Source: Aquabacterium sp.
GTDB taxonomy: Bacteria > Pseudomonadota > Gammaproteobacteria > Burkholderiales > Burkholderiaceae_C
Direction: 5' to 3'
Assembly (NCBI RefSeq): GCF_016234775.1
Contig: NZ_JACRAH010000030.1
Span: 1 to 41,328, forward strand
DNA length: 41,328 bases
Positions 23,856 through 32,188 of the stretch are shown here, piece after piece. Within the stretch, counting starts at the first letter, position 1; each line of letters starts with the position of its first letter. Made by a program: the position numbers and the translations under genes. The notes beneath the pieces were generated by a model. The model had not been told where the DNA came from. It saw only the letters and a program-made list of their open reading frames with translations, and ran no database searches.

Positions 23856-25313
23856 GTGCCAGATCCACGAAAAGAACTTGCCGCCAAGTACCTCCCAGAG
23901 AATAGGTACGCGAACTTCGGCCCCTCCTTGAACTCTGTTCGAATCATGGGTTTTCGCGGAGTTGCAGACCTACGAGTCGACTTCCAGTTTCCAATAACCG
24001 CTATATCAGGCCTAAACGGAGCAGGAAAGAGCACCGTCGGACAACTTTGTTTAGGCGCCTACAAGAAGCCAGGAACGGTTCATGACTACAAGCGCTTCTA
24101 CATCCGAGACTTCTTTCCAGCCTCTCTCGCAGACCCAAATCCATTCACGGTCGATTCATCTGTTGTCTATGAGTACAACACCAATGAACCACTGACCCCT
24201 CAAACGCTTACGGTCGCACGTACACAGCGTGAATGGAGCGGCTACAAGCGGCAGCCTGAGCGAACCTGCTACTACATAGGTTTCACGATCTACATTCCAA
24301 AGGTCGAGCAACGCGACCTTAGCATTTACCGAGGAGCTCAGTTGGCTCTTGGAAGGCAGCGCCAAATTCCAAATGAAGTACGGGAGCGCGTAGGACGAAT
24401 CCTGGGGCAGCAGTATGACGGCATGCACTTCCAACGTATTGAGCACGGCGGACGTGAGGGCGAGTTGGGAATTGCTGCCCGTTTTGGGGCTCAGTACTCC
24501 GAGAACAACATGGGATTCGGAGAAGGCAGAACACTCTATCTCGTTGATCTACTTGAGAATGCGCCATCGCCCAGTCTGTTTGTCATAGAAGAGCCAGAGA
24601 CATCCCTGCACGAAAACGCTCAGTTCGAGCTCGGTCGATACTTTCTTGATGTTTGTAACCGTCGCCATCATCAGATCATCTTAACAACGCACTCAAGCAC
24701 GCTTCTCCAAACCCTACCGGCAGATGCTCGAGTCATGCTATCGCGTGATGCTCAAGGTGTAGCTGCATACCCGGGCCTATCTGCTGCACGCGCTCGCTCT
24801 ATCCTCTCGGGCGGGCATCATCGGGACATGACCGTACTGGTAGAGGATGATTTTGCAAAACTACTGTTACTAGAAATGATTCGCCGTTGCGATCGCGATC
24901 TACTTCGATGCGTAGAGATCCATGAAGTCGGAAATACGAAGGCGGTCCGCTCTGGCGCTCAATTACTGCAACGGCTGGGTAGAAATTACGCCGCCGTTAG
25001 AGACGCAGATGTGGGGCCAGACCCCGCGCTTGGAATGTACGTCTTCCCCGGTAATCGTCCACCAGAAAGTGAGGTCTATTCGAATGCCTCGGTCCTTGAC
25101 GCACTAACCGCTGAATTCGGAATTAACGCTCATCACGCACTCATCCAACGGCAAATCACCGATCACCATAAGTTCTCAGAAGCTCTCGCGGATGAAGCAT
25201 CAACTTCAGTTGACTACCTCCGAACATACGCAGTGAAGCGATACCTTGACGACATTGGCGTTGCAGCTTTTCAGCCGCTAATTGAAAATATTCAAGCCCG
25301 TATGGGTCGGTGA
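23856..25313 (+). CDS. OLD-family AAA ATPase with TOPRIM domain, putative defence nuclease
   Basis: A 485-aa protein. Walker A is GLNGAGKST at 52-60 (K58), a signature-like GFGEG precedes Walker B LFVIEEPE at 241-248, and the switch His is in TTHSS (H279). The C-terminal part has TOPRIM features: an acidic VLVEDD at 327-332 and DAD at 383-385. This is the plan of OLD nucleases, including GajA of the Gabija system, although no UvrD-like GajB follows. It could act alone like P2 Old. The start is a GTG with AAGGA six bases before it. It is the only gene in cassette 4 and ends one base before the next attC begins. Confidence 0.75.
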   Translation: MPDPRKELAAKYLPENRYANFGPSLNSVRIMGFRGVADLRVDFQFPITAISGLNGAGKSTVGQLCLGAYKKPGTVHDYKRFYIRDFFPASLADPNPFTVDSSVVYEYNTNEPLTPQTLTVARTQREWSGYKRQPERTCYYIGFTIYIPKVEQRDLSIYRGAQLALGRQRQIPNEVRERVGRILGQQYDGMHFQRIEHGGREGELGIAARFGAQYSENNMGFGEGRTLYLVDLLENAPSPSLFVIEEPETSLHENAQFELGRYFLDVCNRRHHQIILTTHSSTLLQTLPADARVMLSRDAQGVAAYPGLSAARARSILSGGHHRDMTVLVEDDFAKLLLLEMIRRCDRDLLRCVEIHEVGNTKAVRSGAQLLQRLGRNYAAVRDADVGPDPALGMYVFPGNRPPESEVYSNASVLDALTAEFGINAHHALIQRQITDHHKFSEALADEASTSVDYLRTYAVKRYLDDIGVAAFQPLIENIQARMGR

Positions 25314-25314
25314 C

Positions 25315-25341
25315 GCCTAACTGTTGGTTCAACGCGGACGC
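25315..25341 (+). repeat. Left half of an attC site, right half missing
   Basis: GCCTAAC followed by a TTCAACGCGGACGC segment matches the start of attC 2. No GTTAGGC end appears in the next 120 bp, so the site is truncated. The array was probably cut or joined to chromosomal DNA here. Confidence 0.65.
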
Positions 25342-25440
25342 GAGCCTTGCCTGACTATTGCGGACGCACCGCCATAGCCGAGAATGTCCTGCAGATCAAA
25401 TACTCAGCGAGCCAAACACATTACGTATATCGCCCCCAAT

Positions 25441-26286
25441 TCAATGCGCCGCCACCAACTCACCCCCACTCAAAATGGGTCGTCCAGGCGGTGCAGCCGG
25501 CACCAGCACCGGCGGTTGCTGCTCCAGCAGCGCCACCCAGAAGGGCTGGTTGTAGCGCCACCAGGCGTGGCCGCCCATGGGCGCCCTGCCCTGGTTGATG
25601 GCCAGGTAGCGTTCGGGTTGCAGTTCGAGCGCAAACAGCGAGGCCACGCGCTCGTTGGGGATCTTGAAGCTCACCGACTGTGAGCCGATCAGCGAAAAGA
25701 AGATGTCTTCGCTGGAGCCCGAGCGCAGGAACATGTCCGTCGCCTGGGGGAACTCTTTGAGCAGCTGGATGCAGGCCGCATTGCGGCGCAGGCTCAGGCC
25801 CCCGTTGCCCACGTGCACCTTCACGCGCTTGCCCAGCGGGCCGGTGAAGTTGTCGAGGTTGATCATCACCTCCAGGCCATCGGGCCAGGGGGCGCCCACG
25901 TAGTCCCAGGGTTGGCTGCACCAGTGGTCCAGCTCGTCGCGCAGCAAGATGGCGTCCGTCTGCAGCACCAGCATGAACTCGTGGCTGCTGGCAAAGCGTT
26001 CGTAAAACGCAGGGTTCAGCAGCAGGCGGTTGTAGCCTTTGACAGAGGCAAAGTAGCCATTGTCAAAGCGCACCACGGGCACGCCCGGGTAGTGGCGGGT
26101 GTAGTAGCCCACGTCCAGGTGTTCGGGCGCCACGAAGAACAGGTCACGCCCGGGTTTGAGGTGCTGGGTGGAATAGTCCAGCGAGAACTTTTCCAGCGGC
26201 TCCAGCTCGGCCCGGTAGATGGGGATGACGATGGCGCACTTGCCATTGCTGGCGTGGTGGATGGTGCTGCTTGTGCTGCTGCTCAT
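25441..26286 (-). CDS. DUF5672-family protein, glycosyltransferase-like
   Basis: A 281-aa soluble protein. CAIVIPIYRAELEPLEKFS, then KGYNRLLLNPAFYERF and MLVLQTDAIL are the marks of DUF5672, a family found among glycan genes and probably a GT-A fold, with Q-T-D as a likely metal site. The WDYVGAPWPDG segment is also typical. The Pro-rich end runs to 25441, about 100 bases from the broken attC. Its start overlaps the previous gene by ATGA, so it is the last gene of the type I secretion/glycosylation operon. Donor and acceptor are unknown. Confidence 0.75.
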   Translation of the reverse strand: MSSSTSSTIHHASNGKCAIVIPIYRAELEPLEKFSLDYSTQHLKPGRDLFFVAPEHLDVGYYTRHYPGVPVVRFDNGYFASVKGYNRLLLNPAFYERFASSHEFMLVLQTDAILLRDELDHWCSQPWDYVGAPWPDGLEVMINLDNFTGPLGKRVKVHVGNGGLSLRRNAACIQLLKEFPQATDMFLRSGSSEDIFFSLIGSQSVSFKIPNERVASLFALELQPERYLAINQGRAPMGGHAWWRYNQPFWVALLEQQPPVLVPAAPPGRPILSGGELVAAH

Positions 26287-27371
26287 GATGCAAAACGCTC
26301 CCTCACGAATCTCATCACATCGGCCATGCGCTGGTCGCCGTGGTGGTGGTCCAGGGCGTAGCGGTGGCGGGCCACGATGCCGTCTGCACCGCCTGCGTCA
26401 AACATGGCCACGGCGCGCTCGATCAGCGGCTTGGGGTTCATGATGTCGTCGGGCGTGCTGAACACGATGTGTTCGCGGCTGATGTCCTTGATGGGTGGCA
26501 GGAACTGCATCGAGGCGGGCACCACGGGGATGCCGCCCGTGCTCAGCGCGTCAAAGATGCGGATGGCCACGTCATTGAGCACAGGCGCAATCCAGTGCAC
26601 CTTGTGTGAATACCATTCCTCCAGGCGCTCCTCAGGCGTGCGCACATGGAAGTTGCGGTCGCTGAAGCCAATCGATGGGTAGTGCTGGCTCAGCGTGCTC
26701 ACCACGCGGTTGCGGTAGGTGAACGGGGCATACGGGATGTGCTTGCCCAGCGGCGCATTGGAGCGCTTGGCCGTCACGATCTTCGCGATGCTGTCCGTCA
26801 AGAACTGGCGAGACCACTGCACGGTGCCGCAGTACACGGGGCCCACGGTGGCCCAGTTGTAGCGGGTCAGCAGGTAGAGGTTTTCGTGGTGGCCGGGGGC
26901 GTACACATCGCTGTGCGCGGCCAGGAAGGTGCTCAGGTCCAGCCAGTGGTGGTTGTCCCAGTCCCAGGCGATGAAGATGGTCTTGTCGCACTGGGTGTAG
27001 AAGTCGGCGTATTCGGCTTTGGCCTGGCCCACATCGTTGTTGTTGACGATGACGATGGCGCTTTCCAGGAAGGCCCGCTTCTCGGCGCGGATGGCCTCAT
27101 TGGGTTCTTCAAAGAAGCCCTTCTCCAGGTACTCCACCGTGCAGCCGGGGATCTGGCAGCCAAAGCCGTTGATGTTGGCGCCCAGGATCACGCGGGTCAG
27201 GCCCTTGTCGGCAAACCAGGCTTTGAGCGCATTGGCGCGGCTGTGCTTGAGTGCGGCCAGGTGAAAGAAGCCATCGTGCTGGGCAAACTTCACCAGCTCT
27301 TGCGATTGCTGCACAGGCAGCGTGCGGTTCTCGATGGCCTGGAAGACGGCGTGGATGCTGGGTTGCGCCAT
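26283..27371 (-). CDS. Putative glycosyltransferase, CgeB/family 1-like
   Basis: A 362-aa soluble protein. The C-terminal half has VAIRIFDALSTGGIPVVP, the nucleotide-sugar-binding pattern of GT-B enzymes of the CgeB/exostosin kind. The N-terminal half has no sure match. It lies 21 bases after the GT41 gene and shares ATGA with the DUF5672 gene, so all three are made together. It may extend or cap the sugar placed by the GT41 protein. Family placement is moderate. Confidence 0.65.
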   Translation of the reverse strand: MAQPSIHAVFQAIENRTLPVQQSQELVKFAQHDGFFHLAALKHSRANALKAWFADKGLTRVILGANINGFGCQIPGCTVEYLEKGFFEEPNEAIRAEKRAFLESAIVIVNNNDVGQAKAEYADFYTQCDKTIFIAWDWDNHHWLDLSTFLAAHSDVYAPGHHENLYLLTRYNWATVGPVYCGTVQWSRQFLTDSIAKIVTAKRSNAPLGKHIPYAPFTYRNRVVSTLSQHYPSIGFSDRNFHVRTPEERLEEWYSHKVHWIAPVLNDVAIRIFDALSTGGIPVVPASMQFLPPIKDISREHIVFSTPDDIMNPKPLIERAVAMFDAGGADGIVARHRYALDHHHGDQRMADVMRFVRERFAS

Positions 27372-27392
27372 GGTGTGCTGCCCTCCCGGTGT

Positions 27393-29396
27393 TCAGAGTT
27401 GGTCGTGGGCTTCACCCAGCTCGGCCTTGCGCCACATGGCCACGTAGATGGATTCCATGTTGCGGCAGAAGCGTTCGGTGTCAAACAAGGCGTGGGTGCC
27501 TTGGTTGGCAGCCAGCTTGGTGCGCAGGGCTTCGCGCAGGGGGCGGTCGTTGGCGAGCTTCAGGGCCAGGGCTTCGTAGCCTTCTTTCGAATCGGCCACC
27601 AGCTCGGGCATGCCGATGGCGTGCAGCAGGCTGGCCGCCACGCGTGCCGGGAAGGCGCCGCCCATGAAGGTGACCACGGGCAGGCCAGCCATCAGGGCAT
27701 CGGCAGCGGTGGTGTGGGCGTTGTAGGGGTGGGTGTCCAGGAAGATGTCGGCCTGGCGGTAACGGGCCAGGTGGTCTTCCACCATGGGCACGCGGCCAGC
27801 AAACACCAGGCGGGAGGGGTCCACGCCACGCTTGGCGGCTTCGTTGCGCAGGTTGGCTTGGGCAGCCTGCCCGCGCGACATCAGCCACAGCACGCTGCCG
27901 GGCACCTGTTGCAGCAGGCGCATCCACACATCGAACAGCGGGGGCGAGATCTTGTAGTCGTGGCTGAACGAGCAGAACACCAGGGCGTCATCCGGCAGGC
28001 CGCATTCGGCGCGGGTGGGCGTGCGTTCGGCGATCTTCAAGCCGGCATCCGTGGGCAGGTAGGCATCAGGCAGATAGGCCACCTTCTCGTCGTAGAAGCA
28101 CTGGTGCTCCGGCGGGATCACATAGCGGTCGGCAATGATGTAGTCCATATAGGGCACACCCATGGTGCCGGGGTAGCCCAGGTAGTTCACGTGAACCGGT
28201 GCGGGGCGGTGGGCGAACACATCGGTGCGTGAATCAGCGGTGTAGCCGGCCAGGTCCACGGCGATGTCCACTTCCATCTCGCGCATCTTCTCGGCGATCT
28301 GGCGCGAGGTCATCAGGCGGGCGTCCACGAAGTGGTCGAAGCAGTTGAGCATGCGGCTGCGCAGGCGGCTCTTGTCGTCAATGCCCAGCGAGATGGCGAT
28401 GGTCTCGAAGCGGCTCTTGTCGTGGTGCTCGAAGATGCCGCACATCAGGTGGCCCACGGGGTGCTCGCGCAGGTCAGGCGACACATAAGCCAGGCGGATC
28501 TTCTTGTGGTTGTAGCGTTGGCCCGTCCACATCGCTTGCTTGGCTTGCGGGAAGCGTTGGCCAAACAGGCGCGAGCTGATCTGGTGGGCGGCCACGTCAT
28601 CCGAGAAGGCCATCAGCGGCAGGGATTTGCAGGTCTTCTTGCCTTGGTGGATGCCCTGCACGATGCGCTGGGCCATGCCTTCAAAGTCGGTCCAGTCACA
28701 GGTGTGCAGGCGTTCGTAGCCCAGCAGGCCCAGGCCCCAGTCGTAGTTGGGGTTGACGGCCAGCAGGCGCTGGAACATGCCGATGGCTTCGTCCGAGCGC
28801 TTGAACTCGGTCAGGATGATGCCGCAGTTGCCCAGGGCAGTTTCGTGGTCGGGCTTGATCGTCAGCACCTGCTGGAAGCGTTGCAGCGCCTCCAGGTGGC
28901 GATGGGATTCGCGCAGCAGCACGCCGCTGTTGATCAGGGCTTCGGTGTATTGGGGGTTGACGGCCACGGCCTTGTCATAGGCGGCCAGGGCCTCCTCGCG
29001 GCGGCCCAGGTTCTGCAGCACGTTGGCGTAGGCCATCCACACAGGCGCAAAGCCGGGGGTGACCTGCACGCAGGGCTCCAGGATGGCCAGGGCGCGGGCG
29101 TGGTCCTGGCGGTGCATCAGGATCACGGCCAGCGAATAGGTGGCAATGCCATCACAAGGGTGGGCTTGCAGGTAGCCGGTGAAGATGGCTTCGGCCTCGG
29201 CCAGTTGCCCTGCGTTTTGCAGCTCGATGCCGCGGATCAGGGTCGACTGATCCTGTGCGATCTGGCTGGGGGCGGGTTGCGGTGCGGGTTGCGGCTGAGC
29301 CGGCGCAGCGGCCACCGAGGCGGCCACTTCCTTCACAAGCGTTGAAACGGCTTGCTGAGCAGGACGAAAGGAGGCGGCAAGAGCTTGATTTCCCAT
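27393..29396 (-). CDS. TPR-containing O-GlcNAc transferase-like glycosyltransferase (GT41)
   Basis: A 667-aa cytosolic protein. After an Ala/Pro/Gln-rich start come about five TPR units (roughly 50-230). The catalytic part has the family His in REHPVGHLM, then SFSHDYKISP and LDTHPYNAHTTAADAL near 553-568, followed by MAGLPVVT; these are signature segments of GT41 (OGT/SPINDLY). Members attach GlcNAc or hexose to Ser/Thr, or to Asn in HMW1C. GTG 29399 is a possible start; ATG 29396 is chosen. It follows tolC by about 130 bases on the same strand. The Ser/Thr-rich octad protein at 1-3823 is a natural candidate substrate (inference). Confidence 0.85.
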   Translation of the reverse strand: MGNQALAASFRPAQQAVSTLVKEVAASVAAAPAQPQPAPQPAPSQIAQDQSTLIRGIELQNAGQLAEAEAIFTGYLQAHPCDGIATYSLAVILMHRQDHARALAILEPCVQVTPGFAPVWMAYANVLQNLGRREEALAAYDKAVAVNPQYTEALINSGVLLRESHRHLEALQRFQQVLTIKPDHETALGNCGIILTEFKRSDEAIGMFQRLLAVNPNYDWGLGLLGYERLHTCDWTDFEGMAQRIVQGIHQGKKTCKSLPLMAFSDDVAAHQISSRLFGQRFPQAKQAMWTGQRYNHKKIRLAYVSPDLREHPVGHLMCGIFEHHDKSRFETIAISLGIDDKSRLRSRMLNCFDHFVDARLMTSRQIAEKMREMEVDIAVDLAGYTADSRTDVFAHRPAPVHVNYLGYPGTMGVPYMDYIIADRYVIPPEHQCFYDEKVAYLPDAYLPTDAGLKIAERTPTRAECGLPDDALVFCSFSHDYKISPPLFDVWMRLLQQVPGSVLWLMSRGQAAQANLRNEAAKRGVDPSRLVFAGRVPMVEDHLARYRQADIFLDTHPYNAHTTAADALMAGLPVVTFMGGAFPARVAASLLHAIGMPELVADSKEGYEALALKLANDRPLREALRTKLAANQGTHALFDTERFCRNMESIYVAMWRKAELGEAHDQL

Positions 29397-29525
29397 CACA
29401 TTGGCCCGTCAAAACACGGCGATCGTCGCCGCAGAGCCAAGATTAGGGGAGCGCACCCTAGGGTGCTCCCGCCAACAAAGCGTGAAAAACCCGTCAAATT
29501 GGGCTTGTCATACCCGCAGATCTGA

Positions 29526-30938
29526 TCAACGTGTCACAGCTTCGGGCGTCAGCCAGGCGCTCAGGCCTGCCCCCAGGGAGCGCAACTGGGCGCTGGCCAG
29601 GTAGCCGTCATGCAGCGCGTTCACGTAGGCGATGCGCAGGTTGAAGTGGTCGCTCTCGGACGACATCACATCAAACAACGAGCGGCGCCCCAGTTGGGAC
29701 CACTGCTGGAAGGTGAAGTTGCGCACCCGTTCGCTGTCACGCAGCACGTCCACATAGCGCTTGGCACGGTCGAACGAACTGGTGGCCACGTCATACATCT
29801 CGGCGGTGCGGCTGAACTTGGTGTTGAGCAGGTCCTGCAGTTGCTGGCGGCTGGCCTCGGCGCGCTTGGCGGCGGCCTTGGAGGTGGCGTCGTCAGAAAA
29901 GCCATTGAAGATGCTGTAGCTCACCGTCACGCCGGCGTGCCAGGATGAGGTGCTGTTGGAGCCCTGTTGCCCTTGCGTCTTGCCCAGGCTCCAGTTGAAC
30001 TGAGGCCCCTGCCCAGCCACCACAGCCTTGGCATAGCTGTCCTGGGCTTCGGCCTGGGCGCGCAGTTGCTGCGCGTCGTTGCCGTATTCGATCTGGCGGT
30101 TGATCTCACCGATCTCGGGCACATTGGCCAGCGGGATGGTGATGCCGTCGCCCGGGGGCACCTGGTCACCGATCAGCTTGCGCAGCTTGATCTCGCTCTG
30201 GCGGCTCTGGGCCAGGGCCTGGTCGCGCTGCAGTTCGGTCTGCGCATGGGTCTTGCGGGCTTGCACCAGCTCGCTCATGCGGCCTTTGTCTTCATTGATG
30301 ATGCCCTCCAGGGCCTCGACTAGGCAGCTCATCTTGCGCATGTACTGCTGGTAGACCTGGGCCTGCAGGCGGTAGCGGTTGCGCTCCAGCGCGGCGCTCA
30401 CGGCCTCCAGCACGACTTGTTCGGTGGTCATGGCGGCGCCAAACTTGGCAGCACCAGCCAGATTCGATCGCCAGTCTGTCAGGCGGCTGAGGCGGCCGTT
30501 GTCCCACAGTGGCGCCGTCATGTTCACGCCCAGGCTGGACTGGTTGCCCTTGCTCACGGTGGTGCCCGCTACCGCGCTGCCACCTGCCCCCAACACACCG
30601 CTCACAGACACTTGCGGCCAACGGCCTGCCTTGGTCTCGGTCACATCCAGCTCGGCGGCTTCAGCCAGCAGGCGCGAGGCGCCCACCGAGGCACTGCGCC
30701 GCTGAGCTTCACGGGCAATCAGTTGCAGTTGGGTGACCGGGTCCATGGGCGCAGGCTCGGCTTCCACCTTGCCTGGTGCGGGCTTGGCACCGCCTTTGAT
30801 GTAGGCCGCCTTGTCCGGCTTGGGCTCGCCAGCCAGGTCATCCGCACAGCGCGCCCACGCGCCCACCATGCCAGCTTGCGCCGCCAACACGGCCACACAG
30901 ACAGCAGACTTCAGAAACGGGAATGTGGTGGTCTTCAT
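29526..30938 (-). CDS. TolC-family outer membrane channel of a type I secretion system
   Basis: A 470-aa exported protein. A signal peptide covers about residues 1-27, and a low-complexity stretch to about 65 precedes the first long helix. The two repeated helical hairpins of outer membrane efflux proteins follow, with the usual Asn, Gln and Ala-rich coiled segments. The final R-S-L-F-D-V segment is typical of this family. The ATG lies three bases after the hlyD-like stop, which suggests coupling. It would form the outer membrane exit for the ABC/HlyD pair upstream. Confidence 0.85.
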   Translation of the reverse strand: MKTTTFPFLKSAVCVAVLAAQAGMVGAWARCADDLAGEPKPDKAAYIKGGAKPAPGKVEAEPAPMDPVTQLQLIAREAQRRSASVGASRLLAEAAELDVTETKAGRWPQVSVSGVLGAGGSAVAGTTVSKGNQSSLGVNMTAPLWDNGRLSRLTDWRSNLAGAAKFGAAMTTEQVVLEAVSAALERNRYRLQAQVYQQYMRKMSCLVEALEGIINEDKGRMSELVQARKTHAQTELQRDQALAQSRQSEIKLRKLIGDQVPPGDGITIPLANVPEIGEINRQIEYGNDAQQLRAQAEAQDSYAKAVVAGQGPQFNWSLGKTQGQQGSNSTSSWHAGVTVSYSIFNGFSDDATSKAAAKRAEASRQQLQDLLNTKFSRTAEMYDVATSSFDRAKRYVDVLRDSERVRNFTFQQWSQLGRRSLFDVMSSESDHFNLRIAYVNALHDGYLASAQLRSLGAGLSAWLTPEAVTR

Positions 30939-30941
30939 GGC

Positions 30942-32183
30942 TCAACGCTCTCGGAAAGCTTCCTGGGACTTGACCAGTGGCATCAGCAGGTACTGCGCAA
31001 CGGTCCTCTCGCCGGTCCGCACCTCGACCGTGGCAGTCATGCCGGGCATCACGGCCAGCGGCTTGTTCCCCTGGTGCAGGGTCGACACATCCGAGCGAAT
31101 CCGCGCCCGGTAGTAGGTGGCGTCATGGGCACCTGCCTTGGCGTCATCACCCAGGGCGTCCGGGCTGATGTAATCGATCGTGCCTTTGAGGCCGCCATAC
31201 AGGTAGTAGTCGTAGGCGCTGAGCTTGACCGTCACCGGCAGGCCCACGCGCACGAAGCCGATGTCAGCAGGCTTGATGCGGGCCTCAATGAGCACGCGCG
31301 GGCCGATCGGCAGGATTTCCATGATGGCCGCGCCGGCAGGCACCACACCGCCCACTGTGGCGATGCGGATGTTCTTGACCAGGCCCTTGACGGGCGATTT
31401 CAGCGTGGTGCGGGTCAGCAAGTCCTGCTTGACCACCATCTGCTCTTCCAGCTGGGCCAGCTCGGTGCGCACCTTGACCAACTCGGCACTCGCATCCTGG
31501 CGGAAACGGTTGATGCGCTCCTGGATTTGCAGGGTCAGATCATTGACCTGGCGTTGCGAACGCATCACTTCCACCTCGGACATCAGCCCCTTGGCGGACA
31601 TGCGCTCGGCCATGGCCAGTTCGCGCCGCAACAGCCCCAGGCTGCGCCGGGTCACGCCCACGGCCTCTTCCAGGGCCATGCGCCGCGCGTCGTACGATTC
31701 GGTCTCGTCGTGCACGATCTGCGGCAGGGCCCGCACTTCCGTGGGGAAGATCAGTGGCTTGCCGGTGGATTCAGCCAGCAGACGCGCCAGCGTGCCGGTG
31801 AGCGCCAGGCGCTTGGCTTCGCCTTCGTTCTGACTGGCCTCGGCGCGGGTGGGATCGATCTGCAAGAGATCCTGGCCCTTTTCGACCATCATCCCTTCAC
31901 GCACCAGCATATTGCGCAGAATGCCGCCTTCCAGGCTGGCAATGACCTGCTCGCGGCCATCGGACACCACCTTGCCTTCGGCCTTGGTGATCTGCTCGAC
32001 CCGCGCCATGAAGGCCCAGACGATCGCGGCGATCACCACTGTCAGCATCAGGTAGATCGACCACACGGCCTGAGGCGTGGCCTCGACCAGCTCGGCCTGC
32101 TTGATGCCCGACAGGAATTCTTCGTCGCCGGGGTAAGCCACCCCATCGGCAGACTTTTTGGATCGACGCAATGACAGTGCCAT
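30942..32183 (-). CDS. HlyD-family periplasmic adaptor of a type I secretion system
   Basis: A 413-aa protein. A short cytosolic start is followed by one membrane helix at about 37-58. A lipoyl-like half (VISLEGG-type strand), a long coiled-coil region at about 100-240 and the returning barrel strands (TLKSPVKGLVKN) complete the HlyD layout. The end has the PGMTATVEVRTGERT segment typical of type I adaptors. A TTG at 32192 overlaps the ABC gene stop; the ATG at 32183 is the likelier start. It links the ABC transporter with the TolC channel. Confidence 0.85.
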   Translation of the reverse strand: MALSLRRSKKSADGVAYPGDEEFLSGIKQAELVEATPQAVWSIYLMLTVVIAAIVWAFMARVEQITKAEGKVVSDGREQVIASLEGGILRNMLVREGMMVEKGQDLLQIDPTRAEASQNEGEAKRLALTGTLARLLAESTGKPLIFPTEVRALPQIVHDETESYDARRMALEEAVGVTRRSLGLLRRELAMAERMSAKGLMSEVEVMRSQRQVNDLTLQIQERINRFRQDASAELVKVRTELAQLEEQMVVKQDLLTRTTLKSPVKGLVKNIRIATVGGVVPAGAAIMEILPIGPRVLIEARIKPADIGFVRVGLPVTVKLSAYDYYLYGGLKGTIDYISPDALGDDAKAGAHDATYYRARIRSDVSTLHQGNKPLAVMPGMTATVEVRTGERTVAQYLLMPLVKSQEAFRER

Positions 32184-32188
32184 GGTTG

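Larger units (their letters stand above)
19976..25341 (+). mobile_element. Integron-type gene cassette array without integrase (CALIN-like)
   Basis: Core sites end in GTTAGGC at 21077-21083, 22745-22751 and 23833-23839, each the right end of an inverted-repeat attC that begins just after a stop codon. Together with the left core (19975) and a half attC at 25315 they split the region into four cassettes of about 1102, 1668, 1088 and 1480+ bp. All five genes point the same way, as in integron arrays. The region is AT-richer than its flanks. No tyrosine recombinase gene is in the window, so it is a cluster of attC sites lacking an integrase, or the far end of a larger integron. Confidence 0.85.

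Noticed and set aside
23856..25313. PARIS AriA or Gabija GajA as a firm name
   Set aside because: TOPRIM-like residues are within the same chain, against AriA, and no GajB follows. Only the OLD family level is supported.
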